64,000 nucleotides of DNA from Stenotrophomonas sp. NA06056 (GTDB lineage: Bacteria > Pseudomonadota > Gammaproteobacteria > Xanthomonadales > Xanthomonadaceae): NCBI RefSeq assembly GCF_013364355.1, contig NZ_CP054931.1, positions 1,488,001-1,552,000 of the forward strand, read 5' to 3'. Shown piece after piece: positions 1 to 6,897 of the stretch (position 1 is its first letter; every line of letters starts with the position of its first letter). Position numbers and translations under genes: made by a program. The notes below the pieces were generated by a model, which saw only the letters and a program-made list of their open reading frames with translations, did not search any database and was not told the origin of the DNA.

Positions 1-1
1 C

Positions 2-1246
2 AATCGCGGCCAGGGTCACTGGTTCAGCCCGTCCAATCCCTCCAACCCGGGTACCAGCCGCGAAATTCCGATCTCGATCCGCACCACCGAATATGCGATC
101 GACCGCACCGGCGTGACCTCGGCGTTCACCTGGAACGTGGGTGGCCACGAGCTGGAAGCGGGCCTGTGGTACGAAGACAACGGTCACAGCGTGCAGCGCA
201 ACTTCTACTACATCGATGGGCCGATCACCGACGACTTCTTCCTGCGCAATCCGGACCAGCGCGTGTGGCACCAGCGCTATACCACCATCACCCGCCAGTT
301 GTACGTGCAGGACCGCTTCCGCCTGTTCGACGACCGCCTGACCATCGATGTCGGCGCCAAGTCGCCCAATACACGCACCAGCGTGCGTACACCGCTGGGC
401 AGTTATGCCGACAACAGCAGCCTGACCGCGAAGGAGGGCTTCCTGCCGCAGGCCGGCTTCAACTTCAAGCTGGACGAGCGCAACGAAATTTTCGGTTCCT
501 ATGCGAAAAACATCGCGGCCTACGCGCTGGGCGTGGGCAGTCCGTTCAATGTGCCGCAGGCAGCGTTCGATGCCAGCGCCAAGGATCTGAAGCCAGAACA
601 ATCGCGCACCATCGAACTGGGCTGGCGCGGCTACGGCCAGGGCTATGAAGCCTCGGTCGCGGTGTACGACGTCAAGTTCGACAACCGTCTGCTGGCCATC
701 GCCCAGTGCGTCGGCATCCTCGGTTGCCCGGCGCTGTATTCCAACGTTGGATCGGTGACCAGCCGCGGCGCCGAGGCGACCCTGCAGCTCAAGCCGATGC
801 AGGACCTGACCTGGTCCAACGCGCTGTCGTGGAATGACAGCACCTACGACAACGACTACGTGAACAATGGCGTGGTGCCGACCCGCGGCAAGAAGACGGT
901 CGACACCCCGGAATGGATGTTCGCCAGCACCCTGGCGTGGACGCCGGGCCCGTGGGACCTGCGTTTGGCCGCCAACCACGTCGGCAAGCGTTACGTGACC
1001 TACACCAATGACCTCTCCGTGCCGAGCTACTGGCTGATCAATGCGTCGGTGGCCTATGACATGGGCAAGCTCGGCCCGGCGCAGAACCTGACGTTGGCGC
1101 TGAACCTGACCAACCTGGCTGACAAGAAGTACCTGGCAACCATCAACACCAACGGCACCTACGCCGCTGATCCGACCCGCAGCCTGGCGACCATGCAGGT
1201 CGGCGCGCCACGGCAGGTGATGGCCACCGCGACCGTGCGCTTCTGA
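2..1246 (+). CDS. TonB-dependent outer-membrane receptor, C-terminal part (5' end outside window)
   Basis: This is the C-terminal beta-barrel of a TonB-dependent receptor, which imports a scarce ligand across the outer membrane using TonB-ExbBD energy. The frame is open from the first bases of the window, so the plug domain and TonB box lie upstream. The 414 visible codons show alternating aromatic strands, the family pattern of a 'LKPEQSRTIELGWR' strand, a 'SNVGSVTSRGAEATL' strand, a late 'LTLALNLTNLADKKYL' strand and a terminal Phe in 'TATVRF', as expected for outer-membrane barrels. Its stop codon overlaps the start of the PhoD-like phosphatase by one base. The two are probably co-translated, which hints at a phosphorylated or phosphate-related substrate; this is inference and the ligand cannot be read from the sequence. 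Confidence 0.93.
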   Translation, partial: NRGQGHWFSPSNPSNPGTSREIPISIRTTEYAIDRTGVTSAFTWNVGGHELEAGLWYEDNGHSVQRNFYYIDGPITDDFFLRNPDQRVWHQRYTTITRQLYVQDRFRLFDDRLTIDVGAKSPNTRTSVRTPLGSYADNSSLTAKEGFLPQAGFNFKLDERNEIFGSYAKNIAAYALGVGSPFNVPQAAFDASAKDLKPEQSRTIELGWRGYGQGYEASVAVYDVKFDNRLLAIAQCVGILGCPALYSNVGSVTSRGAEATLQLKPMQDLTWSNALSWNDSTYDNDYVNNGVVPTRGKKTVDTPEWMFASTLAWTPGPWDLRLAANHVGKRYVTYTNDLSVPSYWLINASVAYDMGKLGPAQNLTLALNLTNLADKKYLATINTNGTYAADPTRSLATMQVGAPRQVMATATVRF

Positions 1247-2838
1247 TGAAGCGCATCGCCGATCCGGAAACCCGCCGTCGTCTGCTGCGCCTGGCCTGGC
1301 AGGGGACCGGAGCGGCCATCGCCCTGGCGGCGATGCCCGGCGCCGCCGCTGCCGGTCCGCGGCCGCGGTTGGGACGCGATCCGTTCACCCTCGGCATCGC
1401 CGCGGGTGATCCCGATCCGCAGGGCGCGGTGCTGTGGACGCGTCTTGCACCCGATCCCCTCAACGGCGGCGGCATGCCGTCGCGCGCGATCCCGGTGCGC
1501 TGGTTCATTGCCGAAGATCCGTCGATGTGCCGGCTGGTGCAGCGTGGCGTGGCGGCGGCCGTGCCGGAGCTGGCCCATTCGGTGCACGTGGAAGTGACCG
1601 GCCTGCGCCCGGGCCGCGATTACTACTATCGATTCGCCTGCGACGGCGGCGAGGAGAGTCCCATTGGGCATTTCCGCACCGCACCGCTGCCGGATGCGCA
1701 GCTGCAGCAGCTGCGGCTGGCGTTGTGCACCTGCCAGGCCTGGAACAGCGGCTTCTATCCGGTGCTGGCTGACATTGCCCGCAGTGATGTCGATCTGGTG
1801 CTGCATGCCGGTGACTACCTGTACGAATACAGCCCGCTGCAGAACGCGCGTGGCATGACGCTGGATGCACAGCGCTTCAGCGGTGAAACCCTCAGCCTGG
1901 AGCGCTATCGCGACCAGTACGCGCTGTACAAGCTCGACCCCGACCTGCAAGCCGCGCACGCCGCGCACGCCTTCGCGGTGATCTGGGACGATCACGAAGT
2001 GCAGAACGACTATTCCGGCATCCACCCGGAAAAGAGCGACGTGCCGACCGAGGACTTCATCGTCCGTCGCGCCGCTGCGTATCGCGCGTTCTACGAACAC
2101 CTGCCGATGCGCAGCACGCCCACCGGCAACGGAGGCCTGCGCGTGCACCGCCGCCTGCGCTACGGCGACCTGGCCCAGCTGACGTTGCTGGATTGCCGCC
2201 AGTTCCGTCCGGCCAATCCCTGTGGCGTCGGCGAATCGCCACGCTGCGACGCGGCCCTGGACCCGCGCATGAGCATGCTCGGCGTGGGGCAGGAGGCCTG
2301 GTTCGCGCAGTCGATGGCGGCCGCAACGGGAACACGCTGGAACGTGGTGGTGCAGCAGCTGCTGATGGCGCAGTTGCGGTTGGATCAGGGTACGCCGCGC
2401 GAACGGTTCTGGAACGATGCCTGGGATGGCTACCCAGCGGCCCGCAACCGGTTGCTGCAGGCGATGCAGGCGGGCGGGCGGGGCAATGCCATCGTACTGG
2501 GCGGCGACTGGCATTCCACGTTCGTCAACGACCTGAAGCTGGATTTCGATGCCGCCGATGCGCCGGTGATCGCCACCGAGTTCATCGCTCCGGCGATCAG
2601 CAGCGGCGGTGATGACACGCCGTATGGCCCGTACTACGGCCCATCGATTCCGCAGAACCCGCACATCCGCTATTTCGATGGCGACCGGCGTGGCTGGTGG
2701 AAGCTGCAGTTGAACCGGCAGACGGTGGACGCGGAACTGCGCGTTGCCGACAGCGTGTTGCGCGCGGATGCCGCAGTGCGCACCGCGGCGCGCTTCCAGG
2801 TGGCCCACGGCCGCCCGGGGGCATCGCAGCTTCTGTAG
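1246..2838 (+). CDS. phoD: PhoD-like alkaline phosphatase / phosphodiesterase, Tat-exported
   Basis: This is a secreted phosphoesterase of the PhoD family, expected to release phosphate from phosphomono- or diesters in the periplasm. The N-terminus has a twin-arginine-like stretch (RRRLLRL, residues 10-16), a hydrophobic core and an Ala-rich cleavage region, so Tat export of a folded metalloenzyme is likely. A PhoD N-terminal domain with 'GDPDPQGAVLWTRL' follows. Metal-site motifs are 'AGDYLYEY' (D190), 'WDDHEVQND' (D248, D249, H250) and 'GGDWHSTF' (D421, H423). At 530 residues it is full length. The ATG overlaps the receptor stop (TGATG), giving tight translational coupling. The stop codon is part of the first SMAG repeat, so the present C-terminus may have been set by that repeat. 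Confidence 0.93.
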   Translation: MKRIADPETRRRLLRLAWQGTGAAIALAAMPGAAAAGPRPRLGRDPFTLGIAAGDPDPQGAVLWTRLAPDPLNGGGMPSRAIPVRWFIAEDPSMCRLVQRGVAAAVPELAHSVHVEVTGLRPGRDYYYRFACDGGEESPIGHFRTAPLPDAQLQQLRLALCTCQAWNSGFYPVLADIARSDVDLVLHAGDYLYEYSPLQNARGMTLDAQRFSGETLSLERYRDQYALYKLDPDLQAAHAAHAFAVIWDDHEVQNDYSGIHPEKSDVPTEDFIVRRAAAYRAFYEHLPMRSTPTGNGGLRVHRRLRYGDLAQLTLLDCRQFRPANPCGVGESPRCDAALDPRMSMLGVGQEAWFAQSMAAATGTRWNVVVQQLLMAQLRLDQGTPRERFWNDAWDGYPAARNRLLQAMQAGGRGNAIVLGGDWHSTFVNDLKLDFDAADAPVIATEFIAPAISSGGDDTPYGPYYGPSIPQNPHIRYFDGDRRGWWKLQLNRQTVDAELRVADSVLRADAAVRTAARFQVAHGRPGASQLL

Positions 2839-2933
2839 AGCCGAGCCCACGCTCGGCTGCTCTCTGCCTCCGGTGGGTGCGGACCGCTGGTCCGCACATT
2901 CCCATGAGCAGCCGAGCGTGGGCTCGGCTCTAC
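2835..2933. repeat. SMAG-type repeat, inverted dimer
   Basis: Two GTAG-headed imperfect palindromes face each other: GTAGAGCCGAGC... at the left end and ...GCTCGGCTCTAC at the right, each with its own stem-loop and about 50 bases between. This matches the SMAG repetitive extragenic palindromes described in S. maltophilia. The left GTAG contains the TAG stop codon of the upstream phosphatase gene. On RNA the two arms can also pair with each other into one long hairpin that could end or stabilise the phoD transcript. Confidence 0.9.
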
Positions 2934-3051
2934 AACAGCGTTGGACCGGTTTCATCGCCCCCAGCCGGGTTTCGTCGCAAACCGTTTGCGGCCGCCGGGG
3001 CAGGGCAGCAAGGTGTCCGCAGGCGGCAAGGTGCCGCCGAAGGAGCCTGTG

Positions 3052-3270
3052 ATGAAGACCTTGTTCGCGCTCGGGGTGTGGTGCCTGCTGTTCGTGCTGT
3101 GCTGGCCGCTGGCGATCCTCGCCTTGATCGCCTGGCCGTTCGTATGGCTGCTGAGCCTGCCGTTCCGCCTGGTCGGCATCACCTTCTCGGCGCTGTTCGC
3201 CTTCCTGCGTGCGCTGTTCATGCTGCCGGCACGCCTGCTGGGCGGTGGCCGTGGGGCGGTGACCGCATGA
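3052..3270 (+). CDS. small hydrophobic membrane protein
   Basis: This encodes a 72-residue protein of unrecognised function. Nearly the whole chain is hydrophobic, with two predicted membrane helices (about residues 3-25 and 28-60) rich in Leu, Ala, Phe and Trp, and a short Gly/Arg/Ala tail. The ATG is chosen because AAGGAG lies 8 bases upstream; the open frame extends further upstream but without a comparable ribosome site. Its ATGA stop overlaps the start of the next small gene, so the pair is probably co-expressed. It follows the SMAG dimer, which may separate it from phoD. Confidence 0.7.
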   Translation: MKTLFALGVWCLLFVLCWPLAILALIAWPFVWLLSLPFRLVGITFSALFAFLRALFMLPARLLGGGRGAVTA

Positions 3271-3542
3271 GGCCGCATGCCATCATCACGCTGGTGCTGC
3301 TGATGGCGGCGCCAGCCTTGGCCAAGGAGCCGCCGTCGGCCTACCTTGAGCGCCAGCACGCTGCAGGCAACGCGGAAGCCAAGGGCGCCGGGAAGAGCGC
3401 CGAGAAGGAAGGCTGCCGGATAGTGAAGGAATGGAAGGTGGGTGAGGTGATCGCCCAGCACCGCATTTGTGACGATCCGCCGAAGACGGACACTATGGAC
3501 CGACCTGCACCGCCGCAGCGTGAGGCGCGGCATGCAATGTAG
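3267..3542 (+). CDS. small secreted protein, hypothetical
   Basis: This encodes a 91-residue protein with a clear signal peptide (MRPHAIITLVLLMAAPALA, cleavage after ALA), so it is probably periplasmic. The mature part is charged, with two cysteines (in KEGCRIV and RICDD) that could form a disulfide, and a Pro-rich tail. The family was not recognised. The start overlaps the stop of the preceding membrane-protein gene by four bases (ATGA), which argues for a two-gene unit in which one partner sits in the membrane and the other outside it. Confidence 0.65.
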   Translation: MRPHAIITLVLLMAAPALAKEPPSAYLERQHAAGNAEAKGAGKSAEKEGCRIVKEWKVGEVIAQHRICDDPPKTDTMDRPAPPQREARHAM

Positions 3543-3638
3543 TCAGGCAGTCTTCGCGCGCGGCCCGTCCTCCGCAGTCGGCCGAGCGCTGATCCGTTGC
3601 AGATAGGCTGGCGCTGCAGGTCCCATGCCAAGCACGAC

Positions 3639-3875
3639 TCAGCCCGAGGGCGGTCGAGCGATGGCCAACGGCCGGACCAGCTCTTCGCCGGTAGCGGCGA
3701 TTTCGAAATCCACGCCGTCGAAGGTGACGGAACTGCCATTTGCCAGCGCGTATCTCGGCAGACCTTCGGCCAGGCCTGAAGCAGGAAGAATCGTTGCGTC
3801 GAACTGCGGCCAGAACTTGAACACCAACACCCTGCGGCCATCTTCGCCCCGGGTCTCAATTCGTTCGTTCTCCAT
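3639..3875 (-). CDS. hypothetical 78-residue protein
   Basis: This is a short ORF of unknown function. The product begins MENERIETRGEDG and has the look of a small soluble beta-rich protein, with 'RRVLVFKFWPQFD', 'GSSVTFDGVDFEI' and a C-terminal 'LVRPLAIARPP'. An upstream GTG in frame would add four residues, but the ATG is preferred because it has GTGGAG about 7 bases upstream. It stands alone between the plus-strand small-gene pair and the lpd terminator, with no obvious operon partner. Composition resembles coding DNA of the region, but there is no family match to lean on. Confidence 0.5.
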   Translation of the reverse strand: MENERIETRGEDGRRVLVFKFWPQFDATILPASGLAEGLPRYALANGSSVTFDGVDFEIAATGEELVRPLAIARPPSG

Positions 3876-4083
3876 CCAGATCTCCACTGTCTGAACAGCC
3901 CCACGAGCAGGTGCGGGAGCACCACCTGTCGCGCATCCGTGGCTTGGCGATGCTACGCGACCTCAGGTGTGAGCCTACCGCATTGGAGGTCAACGCCCGT
4001 GTGAGGGCGAGGGCGACACCGCTCGCCTGACGCGCGCCGAGTGCCAATGGGCTCCGCCCTTGCTCTGCAGTCATCGTGAAACA

Positions 4084-4109
4084 AGAAACCCCGCCGAGGC
4101 GGGGTTTCT
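4084..4109 (-). terminator. rho-independent terminator of the suc-lpd operon
   Basis: A perfect 12-bp stem (AGAAACCCCGCC against GGCGGGGTTTCT) with a tiny loop lies 47 bases past the lpd stop. On the minus strand it is followed by a T-rich tract (TTGTTTC), the expected end of the sucA-sucB-lpd transcript. Confidence 0.8.
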
Positions 4110-4121
4110 GGTATCCAGCAA

Positions 4122-4144
4122 TGCCGGCCAGTGGCCGGCACTAC
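4122..4144 (-). repeat. SMAG-type repeat, single unit
   Basis: Read on the minus strand this is GTAG followed by a TGCCGGCC/GGCCGGCA palindrome. It lies between the lpd stop and the terminator, inside the 3' untranslated end of the operon transcript. Confidence 0.75.
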
Positions 4145-4155
4145 CTGGCGAACGA

Positions 4156-5592
4156 TCAGTTCGCCTTGTGGATGGCGCGCTTGCTCACGGCCATCGCTGC
4201 GTCGTGGATCACTTCCGACAGCGACGGGTGGGCGTGGCAGATGCGTGCCAGGTCGTCGGCCGAACCGCTGAACTCCATGGTCAGCACGCCTTCGTGCACC
4301 AGCTCGGACACGTTGGCGCCGACCAGGTGCATGCCCAGGATGCGATCGGTTTCGGCGTGGGCCAGAACCTTCACGAAGCCTGCCGGCTCGATCATCGCCA
4401 CGGCACGGCCGTTGGCGGCGAACGGGAAGCTGCCGGCCTTGTACGGGATGCCTTCGGCCTTCAGCTGCTGCTCGGTCTTGCCGACCCAGGCCAGTTCCGG
4501 CTCGGTGTAGATGACCCACGGAATGGTGTCGAAGTTGACGTGGCCCGGCAGGCCGGCGATCAGCTCGGCAACCGCGATGCCTTCCTCGAAGCCCTTGTGC
4601 GCCAGCATCGGGCCGCGCACGCAGTCACCGACCGCCCAGACGCCGTTGACGCCGGTGTGGCAGTGCGCGTCGACTTCGATCTGGCCACGCTCGTTGATCT
4701 TGACGCCGGTACCTTCGGCCAGCAGGCCCTTGGTGGCGGCGCGACGGCCGACGGCCACCAGCAGCTTGTCCACGACCAGCGACTTCTCGCCTTCGGCGTC
4801 GGTGTAGGTCAGGGCGACTTCCTTCTTCTTGCCCTTGCCGGTCACTTCGGCCTTGGAGACCTTGGCACCCAGGCGGATGTCCAGGCCCTGCTTCTTGAAT
4901 TCCTTGGCGGCGGTCTTGGCCACTTCGGTATCAGCGGCAGCCAGGAAGTCCGGCAGCGCTTCCAGGATGGTCACTTCCGAACCCAGGCGCTTCCACACGC
5001 TGCCCAGTTCCAGGCCGATCACACCAGCGCCGATCACGGCCAGGCGTGCCGGCACTTCGGTGAAGTCCAGGCCGCCGACGTTGTCGACGATGGTCTCGCC
5101 GTCGAACTTGGCGAACGGCAGTTCGATCGAGTCCGAACCGGCGGCGATGATGACGTTGGTGCCCTTCAGTTCGACGACCGAGCCGTCATGCTGGGTGACC
5201 TTGACCACGTTGCCCGGCTGCAGTTCGCCGAAGCCGTAATAGGCGGCGACCTTGTTGGCCTTGAACAGCATGGCGATGCCGCCGGTGAACTGCTTGACGA
5301 TCTTGTCCTTGCGGCCAACCATCGCCTCGACGTCCATCTTGGCATCCTTGAAGCTGATGCCGTGGTCGCCAAAGATGTGGCCCATGTTCCAGAACTGGCG
5401 CGAGGAATCCAGCAGCGCCTTGGACGGGATGCAGCCCACGCGCAGGCAGGTGCCACCGAGGGCCGGCTTGCCGTCCTTGCCCAGCGCTGCGTCGATGCAG
5501 GCGGTCTTCAGGCCAAGCTGGGCCGCGCGGATGGCAGCGTGGTAACCGGCCGGGCCGGCACCGATGACGACGACGTCGAATTGTTCAGCCAT
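4156..5592 (-). CDS. lpd: dihydrolipoyl dehydrogenase (E3)
   Basis: This is the FAD flavoprotein that reoxidises dihydrolipoamide with NAD+ as the E3 component of 2-oxoglutarate dehydrogenase. The FAD site GAGPAG is at residues 11-16 and the redox disulfide is C49/C54 in 'GTCLRVGCIPSK'. The NAD site is the GAGVIG stretch in the middle of the chain, and the interface acid-base pair is H455/E460 in 'HAHPSLSE'. The 478-residue length is normal. It is the last gene of the sucA-sucB-lpd operon, 63 bases after sucB, with a strong terminator behind it. An E3 in this place probably serves the 2-oxoglutarate complex first, though it could also serve other 2-oxoacid dehydrogenases. Confidence 0.97.
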   Translation of the reverse strand: MAEQFDVVVIGAGPAGYHAAIRAAQLGLKTACIDAALGKDGKPALGGTCLRVGCIPSKALLDSSRQFWNMGHIFGDHGISFKDAKMDVEAMVGRKDKIVKQFTGGIAMLFKANKVAAYYGFGELQPGNVVKVTQHDGSVVELKGTNVIIAAGSDSIELPFAKFDGETIVDNVGGLDFTEVPARLAVIGAGVIGLELGSVWKRLGSEVTILEALPDFLAAADTEVAKTAAKEFKKQGLDIRLGAKVSKAEVTGKGKKKEVALTYTDAEGEKSLVVDKLLVAVGRRAATKGLLAEGTGVKINERGQIEVDAHCHTGVNGVWAVGDCVRGPMLAHKGFEEGIAVAELIAGLPGHVNFDTIPWVIYTEPELAWVGKTEQQLKAEGIPYKAGSFPFAANGRAVAMIEPAGFVKVLAHAETDRILGMHLVGANVSELVHEGVLTMEFSGSADDLARICHAHPSLSEVIHDAAMAVSKRAIHKAN

Positions 5593-5620
5593 TGAATTAT
5601 TCCTTGATGCATTACCAGAA

Positions 5621-5644
5621 CCCCTCCGCGCAGGCGCGGAGGGG
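5621..5644. promoter_or_regulatory. intercistronic hairpin between sucB and lpd
   Basis: A perfect 10-bp GC stem (CCCCTCCGCG / CGCGGAGGGG, loop of 4) occupies the sucB-lpd gap. There is no T-run after it on either strand, so it is more likely an mRNA-stabilising or processing hairpin than a full terminator. Confidence 0.6.
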
Positions 5645-5655
5645 CGGGAGGTTTC

Positions 5656-6858
5656 TTACAGGCCGAACAGCATGCGGCCCGGGTTTTCCAGCTGGTTCTT
5701 GATGTCCACCAGGAACTGCACCGAGTCCTTGCCGTCGATGATGCGGTGATCGTAGGACAGCGCCAGGTACATCATCGGCGCGATCACGACCTGGCCGTTC
5801 TGGGCGATCGGACGCTCCTTGATGGCATGCATGCCGAGGATGGCGCTCTGCGGCGGGTTGATGATCGGGGTCGACAGCAGCGAACCGAAGGTGCCGCCGT
5901 TGGTCACGGTGAAGGTGCCGCCCTGCAGTTCTTCCAGGCTCAGCTTGCCGTCACGGGCCTTCTTGGCGTAGTCGGCGATGGTCTTTTCGATGTCGGCGAA
6001 CGACATGCGCTCGACGTTGCGCAGCACCGGCGTGACCAGGCCCTTCTCGGTCGACACGGCGATCGAGATGTCCGAGTAGCCGTGGTAGATGATGTCGTCG
6101 CCGTCGATCGAGGCATTGACCAGCGGGAAGCGCTGCAGCGCGTTGGCGGCGGCCTTCACGAAGAAGCTCATGAAGCCGAGCTTGATGCCATGTGCCTTGA
6201 CGAACTCGTCCTGCAGTTCCTTGCGCGCCGCCGACACCTTGGACAGGTCGACTTCGTTGAAGGTGGTCAGCATGGCGGTGGAGTTCTTCGACTCCATCAG
6301 GCGCTCGGCGATGCGCTTGCGGATGCGGGTCATCGGCACGCGTTCTTCCGGACGTGCACCACCGGCCTTGCCGGCGCCACCGTTGCGGGCGAAGTTGACG
6401 ATGTCTTCCTTGGTGACCGCGCCACGACGGCCGGTGCCATCGACGTCGGCCGGGTTCACGCCTTCAGTGATGGCGCTGAAACGGGCGCCCGGCGGCAGTG
6501 CATCTGCAGCCGACTTCGCAGCCGGGGCCGGAGCGGCGGCTGCGGCCGGAGCAGCGGCGGCCGGGGCAGCGGCTGCAGCCGGCGCGGCTTCAGCGGCCGG
6601 AGCCGGGGCAGCGGCCACGGCGCCTTCTTCGATGATCGCCACGACCTGGCTGGAGGTCACGGTCGCGCCTTCGGCGAACTTGATTTCCTTGATCACGCCA
6701 TCGACCGGCGACGGCACTTCCAGGACGACCTTGTCGGTTTCCAGGTCAAGCAGGTTTTCGTCGCGCTTGACGGCGTCGCCCACCTTCTTGTGCCAGGTGG
6801 CGATGGTGCCGTCGGCGACGGATTCGGGCAGTACCGGGGCTTTGACTTCGGTGGCCAT
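5656..6858 (-). CDS. sucB: 2-oxoglutarate dehydrogenase E2, dihydrolipoyl succinyltransferase
   Basis: This is the core enzyme of the 2-oxoglutarate dehydrogenase complex and transfers succinyl from lipoyl to CoA. One lipoyl domain is present with the lipoylated lysine K43 in 'ETDKVVLE'. A long Ala/Pro linker follows (about residues 82-115), then a peripheral-subunit-binding domain (about 120-155), then the catalytic domain ending with '[11 protein letters not shown]', where H371 and D375 are the active-site pair. The 400-residue length is usual. It lies 39 bases downstream of sucA and 63 upstream of lpd in one operon. The single lipoyl domain and E2o-type sequence favour succinyl- over acetyltransferase. 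Confidence 0.97.
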   Translation of the reverse strand: MATEVKAPVLPESVADGTIATWHKKVGDAVKRDENLLDLETDKVVLEVPSPVDGVIKEIKFAEGATVTSSQVVAIIEEGAVAAAPAPAAEAAPAAAAAPAAAAPAAAAAPAPAAKSAADALPPGARFSAITEGVNPADVDGTGRRGAVTKEDIVNFARNGGAGKAGGARPEERVPMTRIRKRIAERLMESKNSTAMLTTFNEVDLSKVSAARKELQDEFVKAHGIKLGFMSFFVKAAANALQRFPLVNASIDGDDIIYHGYSDISIAVSTEKGLVTPVLRNVERMSFADIEKTIADYAKKARDGKLSLEELQGGTFTVTNGGTFGSLLSTPIINPPQSAILGMHAIKERPIAQNGQVVIAPMMYLALSYDHRIIDGKDSVQFLVDIKNQLENPGRMLFGL

Positions 6859-6897
6859 GCGGGAGCTTCCTGGTTTGTCTTCTAAATAGGGGGAGAG

